From Anaeromyces robustus (taxonomy: Eukaryota; Neocallimastigomycota; Neocallimastigomycetes; Neocallimastigales; Neocallimastigaceae): DNA of 64,000 nt. The translations under genes and the position numbers were made by a program. The notes under the pieces are model-generated. The model searched no databases. It was not told the origin of the DNA and was given only the letters and a program-made list of their open reading frames with translations. Below are positions 1 to 12,299 of the stretch, one piece after another. Position 1 is the stretch's first letter, and each line of letters opens with the position of its first letter. The stretch is from contig MCFG01000272.1 in the NCBI GenBank assembly GCA_002104895.1, forward strand, positions 1 to 64,000, given 5' to 3'.

Positions 1-750
1 TATATATATATATATATATTGCATTAAAGCTTTAATCCTTGACTAAGTATAAAAAATTTAAATATAAATATATAATAATAAGTAAATAAATAAATAAATT
101 ATGTAGAATATATTAAAAATATTAAATAATGAATGTATTTTTTATAATTTTCAAAGTAATTAATTAAAAAACAAAAAATAAAAATTAGATAAAAAGAAAT
201 GAAAATAGAAATGAAAATAGAAATGGAAATAGAAATGGAAATAGAAATAGATATAGAAATTTATTTTAAACAAAATAATAATTAATATGTAATAAATAAA
301 ATTTATGAAAAATAAACAATTTATAATAATAATAATTCTTAATAAAATAATAATTAATAACAATCGAAAATTATATATTTTACACTTTATGAATATTATA
401 AATGATGTTTTTTTTTTTTTTTTTTTTATTTTTCAAAAATTTTAAATAATAATTAATTATAATCCATCTAAAAAAAATTAATAAATCAACTAAAATAATA
501 ATTTAATCTTTTATTTTTAATTATTTTTATTTTTATTTTTATTTGTATTCTTTTCTATATAATCTTTTTTAATACTTCTTATAAATTATAAGAAGTAATA
601 AAAATTATTATCATAAAATTATGATATTTTCAAAAAAAATTCTAATTTTTTTTATATTATTATTTATATTTTTTTATTAATGATAATTTATAATCTTTAT
701 TATTTTAATGTTATATTTATATTTAATAATATAAATTTTAGTATTTTATA
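1..750. other. AT-rich non-coding stretch
   Basis: The stretch starts in a (TA)n run and holds A/T homopolymers and short GAAATA-type repeats near 190-260. I see no convincing gene; open frames here come from low-complexity repeats. Confidence 0.6.
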
Positions 751-754
751 TTTT

Positions 755-982
755 TACAAAAAACTTTCAAATTCTTTTTAAAACTATCATAATCATTACC
801 TATTTTTGAATATAATCCATCATTTGGTGTAAATTATTCATTATATGTGAAACATTAAAGAACTTCTTTTTAATATATTTATCTTTGTATTAATTATAAT
901 TTTTAATTGAAATCTAATAAACTATTTTATTAATTTTTATTAATTTTAATTAATTACTAATATGAATAAATTAATAAATATA

Positions 983-1044
<62 letters not shown>

Positions 1045-1390
1045 AAAAATATTGAAATTTATTAATGTATCACACATCTATCTAATTTAATTACTTTACA
1101 TATTTTCATTAAATCTATTCTATCAATTAAACATTTTTCATATTTATAAAAAAATATGAAAAATATTATAGAAAAAAAATAATATTTTCATACTCTTTTA
1201 ATTCATTTTCACATTTGATAATTGATTTATCTTAAGAAATACAAATCCAAATTCTTTTAATATTCTATTTATCGTTAAGATATATTGAAAATGAAAAATG
1301 ATATCTTTTATATCCTTTATTTTCAACGTTTATACCAATAGCACAAACGATAATAACTTATCTATCCAGAAATAGAAAAAAATTTTTGGG
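755..1390 (-). pseudogene. Relic of subtilisin-family protease (third minus-strand copy)
   Basis: Three blocks align by eye to the intact-length proteases nearby, all on the minus strand. About 755-870 matches the extreme C-terminal Cys-repeat end (2200-2300). About 1060-1260 matches the region around the first Cys repeat (4420-4590), including the CEKEL-like stretch. About 1300-1390 matches the catalytic-domain segment around 5040-5110. The order is that of the full gene, but most of the sequence between blocks is missing and an AAAT microsatellite (980-1045) lies inside. No reading frame survives. I infer an old, internally deleted duplicate of the adjacent protease. Confidence 0.6.
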
Positions 1391-1399
1391 CATATTTAT

Positions 1400-2030
1400 T
1401 TTTAATATATTTATTATTATTTTTAAATTTTTAACGTATTTATTTTTTATTTTATTAAATTTATATTTCTTTTCTTTAATTTTGTATTTATTTTCTTTTT
1501 TTCTATAATATTTTCATATTTATAAAAAAATAATAAAAGAAATAATAAAAGAAATTATCTCAATTTTATAATATTGAATCTTTTTTTTTTAATAATATTA
1601 TTATATATTCTTTTTTAATTATATTATTATATATTCTTTTTTTTTAATAATTTATATATATATGTAATCTAGTGTATAATATTTTAATAATACTTTTCTA
1701 TTTTCTATTTTTTTTAATAAAAATTTAAATTGTAATATTTATACTTATATATTTTATAAATTTATTTATTATTTATTATTTATTATTTATTATTTATATT
1801 ATTTACTATTAATTTATTATAATTTATTATACTTTTTTTATGTATATGTATTTAATAATAAATTTTTATAAATTATATAAATAAATTATAAATAATAATT
1901 AATAAATGAATAATAATATTTTTTTTATTTTATTTTATTTTATTACTATGATTTATAATTATTATTTTTATTTAATATTTTGATATTATTTTAAATTATA
2001 ATATATATAATATATTATATATTACTTAAA
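1400..2030. other. AT-rich intergenic DNA
   Basis: Homopolymer- and TTTA/TTATTA-rich sequence between the relic and protease copy A. No gene or RNA is visible. Confidence 0.6.
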
Positions 2031-2162
2031 TAAGGTATTATTAATTTTTTTTATATATTTATATATTTATATTTTAAAAGAATTTTAATTTCAAATATAA
2101 TATTGCATAATTTTCTAATAATCAAAAATAATTATTCAAATAAATAATTTTAATTATTTTAA

Positions 2163-5100
2163 TTATATTTTACAAAGTCTTTTGTAAATTTTATAATTAT
2201 CTTTAAATTCATAATAATCATTACCAGTGGTTGAAAATAATACATCATCTGGAGAGAAATGTTCACTATATGTGAAACATGAAGGAATTTCTTTTAATAC
2301 ATCTTTAGGATTTTTATAAAACTTTATACATTCTTCAGTTTGTAAATCTAAACATCCTTGTTGGAATTCTTTTGAATTAGGATCTTGCTTATATATTTCT
2401 TTTAAATTTTTATCAAAACATTTATTATAAATACTTAAACCATCTTTACATTCATTTTCATATCGATCAATAATAGAATAGCAAATACTATCAAATTCAA
2501 TATATTTTTCCCAATTAAAATTATTAATAGTTTCAAATTTTTGATCTTTAATTAATAAACATGATAATTCGCCTTTATATATATTTTTATAAAATTCTAG
2601 ACAAGAATCTCTTCTAAATATTTCACATTTATCTAAAAGTTCATCATCATTCATATCAGAGTTAATATTCAATGGACATTCTTTATGGATTCTTAATTCT
2701 TTTTCACATGATTCCATTAATTCATTTTCATTAATATTGTTATAATTAACATTTTCACATATATTTGTAAAGGTTTCATATTTTTCTTTAACAAAATCAT
2801 TATTCATATATTCAATATTACCATATGGAGATTTGGAAGTAAATACTTCTTTTAGAAGAGAACATGAAGTATTTTCTTTTATTATTTCATCAATATTTTT
2901 GTATACATTATTACATTCATCTGATTTAAAATATTTACATTCATACTTTAATTGATTTGAATTTGGATTATCGTAATATAAATATTCTATATCATTATAA
3001 AAACATTTTTCATATTTATCAAAGCTTTCATTACATTCATTTTCGTATTTTTTAATAATTTCATTACAAATATCATTATTTTCATGTAATTTTTCTTCAT
3101 TGAAATCTTTAATAATAAGACTATATTGATCATTCACTGAAGGACATTCACTTTTAACATTTAATAATTTATGATAGAAACTTTTGCATTTATTTTTATT
3201 AAATTTATTACATTGAATTAAAATATCTTTATCATTCATATCAGTAGAAATATTAATTAAACACTTCTCATAATTTTCTAATTTTTCAATTCTTCTAATT
3301 CATTTTCACACCAATCAACAGATATTTCTACAGTATTAGTAGGTTCTATACTATCTGTTGGTTCTTCATTTTTTTTTGGAATTTTTTCACATATTTCATT
3401 AAATGTTTTATTGTAATATTGAAGTGTAGAAATATCAGTATTTAATAAATTATCAAAAATAAAGTCTATAGAACTAAGTTTATTGAGATTTGAACATGAA
3501 GGAATTTCATTGATAATACTTTCTGGATTTTTATAAAATTCAATACATTCTTTTGATTTAAAATCAGAACAACTTTGAGAAAGTTCATAAGAATTAGGAT
3601 CATCTAAATATAATTGATTTATATCATTTTTAAAACATTTTTTATAATCAGATAAATATTCATTACATTCACTTTCATAATTATTTCTATAATAATTCTC
3701 ACATATATAATTCATTTCTTGATATTTCCAAAGATTATAATTATAATCTAATTCAAATTGATCTGGTACAGTTCGACATTCCGAATTTTCATTATCTTGA
3801 AGATAATATAATTTTTGACATTTATCAGAATTAATCATTTTACATTTATTTATAATTTCATTATTATCATTCATATTATAAGTAATTTCAAATTGACATT
3901 CTTCAAATTCTTTTAATTCATTTTCACAAGTATAAGCCTTTTTACAATATACAGAATAAAAATGCTTATCAATTTCATATTTATCTTCTAAATTATTGAA
4001 ACTAAGTAAATCATAAAATATAGTATCTAATGAATAATTATTCTTTATATATGAACATGAAGGAATTTCACTAATTATTTCTGTAGCGTTTTCATAAAGA
4101 TTAAAACAAGTATTGAAGTCATAATTATTACATACATCTAGAAGTTCATCTAGATGTATTTTAATATCAAATTCACTTTTTAATATTTTACCGCACTTCC
4201 TATATTGTTCAATATGACTTATGTTATTTAAACATTCTTCTTTGTAATTATCTAAATTTTCATCACATAAATTAATATATTTTTTATATTTTTCTTGGTT
4301 ATAATTCTTAATAAAATCAAATGAAGTATTATAACTATTATTATTATTATTATTGTTGTTGTTATTATCATAATTATATTTTGCTATAGAACAAACTGAT
4401 TGATTAGTAAATTGATGTTTATAAAATGTATCACATCTATCTGATTTAATAATTAAACATTTATTCATTAAATCTTCTTTATTCATATCAGATGAAATAT
4501 CAATTAAACATTCTTCATATTCTTTTAATTCTTTTTCACATTCGTTAACTGATTTATCTTTAGAAGTACAATATCCAAATTCACTTTGACATCCATTCTC
4601 AATAAGACATTGATTCCATGGATCATTTTGGAAATTGACACATTTACCTTCTTTATTACAACATCCATCAAAACAACTTAATGTTTTATTATCAGAAAGT
4701 ATTCCACAATAAATATTACCATCATCTGGTGAATAAATACTGCGTTTACCATTATTAATAAATCGATTAGGAGTATCTTTGGATCCTCTCTTTTTTAAAT
4801 CAACAATTACATCTTTAATAGACATTTCAATTAATTTTTTTTTCATTAATTCATTATTAAATTTAATTTCAGGATGTTCTGACATAATAGAAGCAGCTAC
4901 TCCAGCAACAATTGGTGTTGCACAAGATGTTCCATGAATCGATGTATAATCTTTTGTAGAACCATTGAAAATATTAGGATATGTTACTTCACCAGGTGCA
5001 TATATATCTACACAATCCCATAGTTAGAATAATAAGCTTTTTTATATTCATTATTTTCAATATTAATATCAGTAGCACCAACAATAATAGCTGTTCTATA

Positions 5101-6387
5101 TCCTGCCATTGTATAAAATTCTTCTGAATATTTATCTCCACAACAATTTTTTTCGTCATTACCTGCTCCAGCTATAACAATGATATTATTTTGAATTAAT
5201 TCTTGAAGTTTATTATATTCTATTTTACTATAACTAGTTCCTCGTAACGATAAATTAAGAATAGTTTTATGAGGTATTCCATATTGAGAAACATAATCAA
5301 AACCTTTTAAAATACTTTCAACTGTGTAATCAATAGCAATCATATGAAGATTAGCTTTTTTAGAAATACCATAAATAGTTCCACCTGCTACAGAAGATAC
5401 CATAATACCATGATCTGGAAAATTATATGTAGCTCCGTTACAGTTCTTTTTTTCTTCTTCATTTGTTATATGTAATTCATCATAAGTAGCAATAGCATCA
5501 CATGTAATAGTTCGTTCATAAGTTGTTCCTTTATAAGTATCAAAATCTTCATGATTTACAATTAAACCTTCATCCATAAAGTAAATATCAATTCCTTGAC
5601 CTGCACTACTTGGATAATAAAAATTATTATCAAAGGTTTTATTATGATTAACATAAGGAGATTGTGAAATTAATGATAAATGATTAATTTCGAAAGAAAT
5701 TGGTTGAACTTCTACATTTGACCAATTAGTTTCCTTTTTTATAGCATCTATATCATAATATTGTGTTTCTTCTTTGTTTTCATCATTACTAGATATATTT
5801 TTATTTTTTTCATATTCTTTTTTAATAGAATCTAATGGTTTATAAGTTCTTGATTTTTCACAACTAATAATATTTTTCATTTTTCGTACCATTTTTACAG
5901 TATCATCGGAAAGATAAGCACTGACAACATAATAATTTAATACAGGACAAACATGATTAACTAATGTTGATTCAATTGGAATATATTCTTCTTCTGTAGA
6001 ATTTCCAGAATTAATAGAATCGAAAAAACGTTTTTGAAAATGATTATTTGGTCTTGTTCTATTTTTAAAAATAAATTTTCTTTTTTTACCATTACGTTTT
6101 TCTAATTTTTCTAAAGGTAATGAATTTAATTCTTCTAATTTTTCATCAACTTTTCCATTCTCTAAAACATAAGTATCTTGATTTTCAATGATAACATCAT
6201 AAATATCATTCATTTTATCATTGACTAATTTGTCAATTTCATTTTGAACTTTAGGACTTTCATCATTATAATTTTTATCTGACTTATTTCTCAAAATAGC
6301 AATAATATAATTTGCATTTTCAGAATAAACTATAGTGAAATAGTTAAATATTAAAACTATTATAAATAATAAAAATTTATTGTTCAT
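2163..6387 (-). pseudogene. Secreted subtilisin-like (S8) protease with CBM18-like module and Cys-repeat tail, copy A, frame-disrupted
   Basis: The frame opens at ATG 6387 with a signal peptide (hydrophobic residues about 4-20). An inhibitor_I9-like propeptide follows (about 25-90), then a Lys-rich linker and an S8 domain. The triad is visible as Asp272 in MDEG, His326 in PDHG and Ser in HGTSCATP (codon 4927-4925); the oxyanion Asn lies in GAGND. A hevein/CBM18-like Cys cluster follows (GCCNKEGKC, GCQSEFGYC; about 4565-4690). The tail is a long array of about 90-residue Cys repeats with motifs such as CENELKEF and CIEFYKNP. If continuous, it would encode about 1,400 residues. Two single-base losses break the frame: near 5018 (just before the Ser block) and near 3285 (an A5 run that is A6 in copy B). 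It is either a pseudogene or a real gene with assembly errors; family assignment is firm, status is not. Confidence 0.8.
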
Positions 6388-6398
6388 ATTATAAAATT

Positions 6399-6433
<35 letters not shown>

Positions 6434-6500
6434 TATAATTATTTATTTATATAATTATTTATTTATTTATTTATTTATTTATATAATTATTTATTTATAT

Positions 6501-6553
<53 letters not shown>

Positions 6554-6720
6554 TTTTATTATTTATTATTTGTTTTATTTATTTATTTATTTATTTATTT
6601 ATTATTTGTTTTATTTTTTTATTTATCTATTTATTTATTATTTGTTTTATTTATTTATTTATTTATTTATTATTTGTTTTATTTTTTTATTTATTTATTT
6701 AATTATTTATTTATCTATGT
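6388..6720. repeat. TTTA microsatellite immediately upstream of protease A
   Basis: Interrupted (TTTA)n tract with ATAATT, TTATTTG and TTTTTTA variants, starting within 20 bases of the protease start codon. The same arrangement, shorter, lies upstream of copy B (23160-23260). The tract therefore sits where the 5' UTR or core promoter should be. Confidence 0.85.
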
Positions 6721-7523
6721 TTTTGTTATTAATTTAATATACTATTTATAATTATTAATAATTTATTTATTAATTATTTAATAATTTTGTATTATTATTA
6801 TTTATATTTTTCAGAGAGGAAAAAAAAGAAAGAAAAAAGACTTCTTTTATATTTAAAAATTTAAACCAAAATATAAACTAAAGCAATACCAGAAAATAAA
6901 TAATAAATAGTAATGTTAATAATAATAATAATAAAATTGATAAAAAGTATAAAATATTTTATTTTTTAATTTAATTTATTTTTTATTTGGGATTTTAAAT
7001 AATTTTTTAGAGATATTAATTAAGCTTTATTTATTAATAAATTAAATAAATTTGCATAATTAATAAATAATAAAATGCATAAATATATATAGATAGAATA
7101 ATCTGTAAGTGTAGTTTGGTTTATATAATTATTTCTACATTGATAAATAATAAATTACTTAGGATGAAAGTTATTAATTATTATTAATATCGATATTAAA
7201 AATTATCTTTCACTTTTCCTAAATCACAAATATCAAATCTTCCTTCAGAAAAAAAAAAAAAACATTTTTATACAAGTATAAATTTAAATAAATATTTTCT
7301 AAATTATTTTTTTATAGAAAAAATTATTTTATTTTATTATTTGATATGTTTTTTTTTTTTTTTTGTATTATTTTATACGTAAAAAAAAATGTATTTTAAA
7401 ATTAATTATAGACTTCTCAAATACAGCAAAATATGCAGTCACAACTGAATTTCACCGTTCTTAAATTGTTTTTTATGCTTTTTTTTTTTTTTTTTACAAT
7501 AGTTGTACAAAAACTAATTAATT

Positions 7524-7564
<41 letters not shown>

Positions 7565-7677
7565 TTAATTTATTTATCTATTTATTTATTTATAAATGTT
7601 TTTGTTATTAATTTAATATACTATTTATAATTATTAATAATTTATTTATTAATTATTTATTATTATTATTTATATTT

Positions 7678-7708
<31 letters not shown>

Positions 7709-8362
7709 GAAAAATCTTTTATTTTTAAAAATATAAGCAATACCAGAAAATAAATAATAAATAGTAATGGTAATAATAGTAATAATAAAATTGATAATAA
7801 ATATATAATATTTCATTTTTTAATTTATTTTATTTTTTTTTTTTTAATATTTTAAATAATTTTTTGGAGATATTAATCAAACTTTATTTATTAATAAATT
7901 AAATAAATTTGCATAATTAATAAATAATAAAATGCATAAATATATATAGATAGAAAAATCTGTATGTGTAGTTTGGTTTATATAATTATTTCTATATTGA
8001 TAAATAATAAATTACTTAGTATGAAAGTTATTAATTATTATTAATATCGATATTAAAAATTATTTTTCACTTTTCCTAAATCACAAATATCAAATCTTCC
8101 TTCAGAAAAAAAAAAAAAAACATTTTTATACAAGTATAAATTTAAATAAATATTTTCTAAATTATTTTTTTATAGAAAAAATTATTTTATTTTATTATTT
8201 GATATGTTTTTTTTTTTTTTGTATTATTTTATACGTAAAAAAAATGTATTTTAAAATTAATTAAAGATTTCATAAATACGGCAAATTATGCAGACACAAC
8301 TGAATCTCACAGTTCTTAAATTGTTTTTTATGCTTTTTTTTTTACAATAGTTGTACAAAAAC
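6720..8362 (-). repeat. Tandem duplication of the protease upstream region (unit about 855 bp)
   Basis: Two units, about 6720-7515 and about 7575-8362, share long ordered similarity. Shared motifs include GCAATACCAGAAAATAAATA, TAGTTTGGTTTATATAATTA, AATATCGATATTAAAAATTA and the block ending ACAATAGTTGTACAAAAACT. Matching positions are offset by 855 bases (7411 versus 8266). Copy B carries a single unit (about 23270-24050). At several sites the distal unit resembles copy B more closely (TACGGCAAATTATGCAG in both). Confidence 0.85.
7405..7515 (-). promoter_or_regulatory. Conserved upstream block, possible regulatory site
   Basis: This block recurs at 8260-8362 and 23944-24052. It is less AT-biased than its surroundings and is preserved in all three places (core motifs TATGCAG, CAACTGAAT, CACCGTTCTTA and palindromic TTGTACAA). 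Retention where the flanking tracts have drifted suggests function, for instance as a promoter-distal element. I cannot tell this from simple recency of duplication. Confidence 0.3.
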
Positions 8363-8365
8363 TAT

Positions 8366-8432
<67 letters not shown>

Positions 8433-8739
8433 TTTTTTTATTATAGTATTTTTCCTATGATTTTCTAAAAAAATATATATAAATCAGTCAATTAATAATT
8501 AAATAAATAAATAAATAAATTAATTTAAGAAATTATAAAAATTTTTATAATAAAAAATTAAACTAATAAAATAAAGAATTCTGTAGAAATAAAAATAAAA
8601 GATAAATAAATGAAATGATTAAATAATATAAATTAAAATTTAATTGCATATATAATAACTACATTCCATATATATTCCATTATTATGTTATTTTTTTTAG
8701 AAGATTCTTCTTTTGGACTTACTTCGATAATTTAAATGA

Positions 8740-9189
8740 TAAAAATTATACAAAGTATTAACAGTCAGTTAATTGAATTAAGTGCATTAATATAAATGTA
8801 TTGTTTTTATATTCACGTAGATGTATGTAAACTAAATTAATAATTTTTAAATAAAAATAAATATCTACCAAATATAAAAAAAAACATATATTATATATAT
8901 ATATAAATTAATAAATAAATATCAGACTAAAAAAAGAAGCTATAAAGTCTAAAAAATATATATATATATAATATGTCAGAAAAATATATATTTTATAGTA
9001 TATAATAATATTATTTTATTTAGTATGTTAAAATTAATTTTTAAGGAATATATTATATATATTTTTATTATACTATTATTTAATATATTATTTAATATAT
9101 TATTTATTTGACAATATATATATAAAAAATTAATAAATTTTAAACTAAAAAAAGAAGCGATCGAAAATTCGATGATTCACTTATTTTCA

Positions 9190-9220
<31 letters not shown>

Positions 9221-9450
9221 TACACTATCAATTTCAATTTTTTCTAATATTTACTGTTGATATAATAATTGATTAATAATAATTATTCGTAATACTTTAA
9301 TTATAACACTATTACATTATTTCATTTTATTTATTTTCATTTTATTTATTTCCATTTTATTTATTTTATTAAATTTATCTATTTCTTTATAAAAAAAATA
9401 GAAAGGATTAGTTTATATATTTCATTATTTCATAAAAATTTCAATTCTAA
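8740..9450. other. AT-rich intergenic DNA
   Basis: TA-repeat and TTTA-rich sequence. A short phrase is repeated twice with variation near 8905-8950 and 9120-9160 (AATAAAT...GACTAAAAAAAGAAGC). No gene seen. Confidence 0.5.
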
Positions 9451-9454
9451 TCCC

Positions 9455-9652
9455 CTATTCGTCACCAGTTGGGTCAAAATCATCACATTTCTGATAGGCT
9501 TCAATTTCAAGACTTGTTTGACTACAAACATAGCATCTTCCTTCATATTGGTCTGAAAAATCTGTACCTTCCACTATTGTACATAGTCCTGTACAAGTGG
9601 CAGTCAAAAACATGGAGTAAATATTTATCACAATATAAAAAGTGACATGCAT
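9455..9652 (-). CDS. Small Cys-rich ORF, possible exon of a secreted peptide
   Basis: A 65-codon frame of higher complexity than its surroundings, with six Cys (one CYVC pair) in about 45 residues and an acidic end (DDFDPTGDE). The first 20 residues are hydrophobic but not a clean signal peptide. A TTGTACAG acceptor-like site lies inside, so the true 5' end may be an upstream exon; a short ATG frame encoding MLAILGD lies near 9700 on the same strand. I do not recognise the family. It could also be a remnant of a larger gene. Confidence 0.35.
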   Translation of the reverse strand: MHVTFYIVINIYSMFLTATCTGLCTIVEGTDFSDQYEGRCYVCSQTSLEIEAYQKCDDFDPTGDE

Positions 9653-9719
9653 AATTGTTAAAATGCTTTAGTTTCGATCCCCCAAAATAGCAAGCATAAT
9701 GCTAAAAAAAAAAAAAGCA

Positions 9720-10555
9720 AAATATTTGAAGTATTTATTCATTTGTTCACTCTATATATATATATATATACAAATATATATATATATATATAGAAACTAT
9801 TTTGCATAAAAATAAAGAATTTTTTTATTTAATATATTTAACTAGTTTTTTTATTAATATTTAATTTTTTATTCAAGTAATTTTTTCAATATTAAAATTG
9901 AACGGAAAATTAAATTACTAAAAAATATTTCAATGACTTAAAAATGTTTTTTTATTTTCTTTTTAATACAAAAAAGATATAATTTATAATTTATATATTG
10001 ATTATTTTATTTAGATGATGATTGATTCATAAACAAATTTTTTGTTGATTTTTTTTTTAATATTTATTGGATATTTTTTTTTAATAAGAAGTATTGAAAA
10101 ACATTTTTAATTTTGTGATTATTTAGATTTTTAAAATGGAAATTATATTAAAAATTGTTTTATCTAGGATTTAGAATCTTCAATTTTAGCGGCTTATCTA
10201 TCCAGTTGAAGGATTTTTTGCTTTTGAGGGTAGAGAAAGATTCATTTTTTTAGTGTTTGTGGCTTTATATAAAAATATAATGAATAACTAAAAAAAAAAA
10301 ATTTATTAATATTTTTTTTTTCAGATTTATTTTTTCTTTGTTTTTTTTAAGAATTATTTTCTTTGTATTATATTGATGAGGTTTATTTACCGCTTATTAC
10401 TTGAATTACTTTAATACATATAATATTCCATATCGGGTTGTTTTATGTACAATAATTATTAAATTTATATTATTATTACGTATTATTATTATTACGTATT
10501 ATTATTATGAAAATTAATAATTTGGGAAAAAAAGTAATAATGTATAATATTAATA
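9720..10555. other. AT-rich DNA with an unassigned less-biased patch
   Basis: Contains a (TA)n run (9752-9794). A patch near 10175-10260 has more normal composition (CGGCTTATCTATCCAG, GAGGGTAGAG) but I could not assign it to any gene or RNA. Confidence 0.4.
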
Positions 10556-10560
10556 TATAA

Positions 10561-10858
10561 CTTTTTTTTTTTTTTAGACTAAAGGAAGAGAATACACTTC
10601 CATGTTTTTTATTTATTATAAATTGTTTTTAATACATTTAGATTTAGTACATAATTAAAATAGATTAAAAAATAAAAAAAAAATACTATCTAAAAATCTA
10701 TAACATAAATTTAATATAAAGAAAAATATAATAAATTTCTGGAATAATTATAATTTTAGAGTAGGTTACTATTTGGATTTCACTCCTCTTTAAATGGTAA
10801 AATAATATAAAACAAAGAAATAACATCTGAATTAAAGATAGTTAGGTGTCCACTAAAC
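10561..10858 (-). mobile_element. Dispersed poly(A)-tailed repeat, copy 1 (SINE-like or 5'-truncated LINE)
   Basis: About 290 bases, shared with 39511-39784 over the whole length at high identity. Read on the minus strand, it begins GTTTAGTGGACACC, runs through AAGAGGAGTGAAATCC, and ends with a GGAAG/CTTCC hairpin, TTTAGTCT and a run of A. A poly(A) end shared by two unlinked copies suggests retroposition. There is no open frame common to both copies and I see no clear tRNA-type A/B boxes. Confidence 0.65.
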
Positions 10859-10964
10859 ATTAATTTATAACAATAGCATTCAGGACTTCTGACATCTGAC
10901 ATAATGATCGATCATGCATAATTATGAATTTATAAATATTTTAGAAATATTAAAGAAAAATAGT

Positions 10965-11185
10965 GGTTGAATTTTATAAGAAATTGACAGAAAAGTAGTA
11001 CTAGTAGTAGAATCTGCGGTTTAATTTAACTGAACAAGGGGAGGGGGAGCGAAACTTACCAAAGTTTAGATATGGCAATGATTGATCGATTAAGATCTTT
11101 TTTTTTTTTTTCCTTGATTCTAAGGGTAATGGTTGAATATATGATTTGTTTGGTTAAATTCCGATAATGAAGGACGAGTTTAGCT
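10965..11185 (+). pseudogene. Degraded 18S (SSU) rRNA fragment
   Basis: The order of universal SSU landmarks is preserved on the plus strand. AAGAAATTGACAGAA stands for the AAAGGAATTGACGGAA box, AATCTGCGGTTTAATTTAAC for the CTGCGGCTTAATTTGAC box, then AACAAGGGG...GAAACTTACCA, CTTGATTCTAAGGGT, and GATTTGTTTGGTTAA(A)TTCCGATAA. Many transitions, a GGGGAGGGGGA expansion and a T12 insertion show that it is not a working rRNA. It covers only the segment around E. coli positions 910-1100. Recognition is from memory of conserved rRNA blocks. Confidence 0.7.
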
Positions 11186-11189
11186 ATGA

Positions 11190-11780
<591 letters not shown>

Positions 11781-11784
11781 TTTT

Positions 11785-11940
11785 TACTTTATTTTAGTTT
11801 TATTTTTACTTTATTTTTATTTTATTTTTACTTTATTTTTATTTTATTTTTACTTTATTTTTATTTTATTTTTACTTTATTTTAGTTTTATTTTTACTTT
11901 ATTTTTATTTTATTTTTGCTTTATTTTTTATTTTTTATTT
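11785..11940. repeat. Minisatellite of about 22 bp just 3' of the small secreted gene
   Basis: About seven units of a T-rich repeat (core ACTTTATTTTTATTTTATTT) with rare A-to-G and T-to-G variants. It lies immediately downstream of the stop codon of the minus-strand gene at 11961-12290, so it is probably transcribed as 3' UTR. Confidence 0.75.
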
Positions 11941-11960
11941 TATTTCCTATTTTATTTTTA

Positions 11961-12290
11961 TTATTTTCTTCCATTCACCATCTTGATTCTGTCTTCTAAG
12001 CTCCAATATTTTAAATTTGGACAATTGCCATTTAAATCTCCGTCATATTCACATTTAGCAGTACATTTGATTGTCTTACTGGATACATTTTTTGTTCTAC
12101 AAAAACCACCTCGATAACAGTCATATCCATCTGTCTCCACACTAGTATGAGCGCCATCACAGGTAACACTACGACAATGATGTGCTGCACCACATTCAAC
12201 ATATCCTACTTGATTTACTGATATTTTTACTCCAGACACAGCAACGGCCATGAATAAAGCAGCTAAAGTGGAAATCTTAAGAGAAACCAT
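11961..12290 (-). CDS. Small secreted Cys-rich protein
   Basis: A 109-residue protein with a classical signal peptide (residues 1 to about 20, ending AVAVSG). The mature part has eight Cys (CGAAHHC, VTC, YDC, GFC, IKC, AKC, GNC), enough for four disulfides. Codon use is clearly less AT-biased than in neighbouring genes (GCC, GTC, ACC, GTG codons), which could mark strong expression or recent transfer. The family is unknown to me; the size and architecture resemble secreted effector or antimicrobial-type proteins, but nothing here proves a role. The ATG at 12290 is the only sensible start because the signal peptide begins there. Confidence 0.7.
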   Translation of the reverse strand: MVSLKISTLAALFMAVAVSGVKISVNQVGYVECGAAHHCRSVTCDGAHTSVETDGYDCYRGGFCRTKNVSSKTIKCTAKCEYDGDLNGNCPNLKYWSLEDRIKMVNGRK

Positions 12291-12299
12291 GACGAAAAA

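Larger units (their letters stand above)
2030..8735 (-). repeat. Segmental duplication, copy A
   Basis: This block is a direct duplicate of about 18790-24530. Similarity runs from the AT-rich 3' flank through the whole protease locus and its long upstream region to a conserved motif near 8700-8735 (TTTTTTAGAAGATT). Copy A is longer because its upstream segment is itself duplicated in tandem. Coding parts differ by scattered substitutions and small indels, so the event is not brand new, but it is much younger than the relics at 755-1390 and 25.2 kb. Confidence 0.8.

Noticed and set aside
9660-9710. Possible tRNA (GTTTCGATCCCCC looks like a T-loop)
   Set aside because: No acceptor-stem pairing or D/anticodon arms could be found around it.
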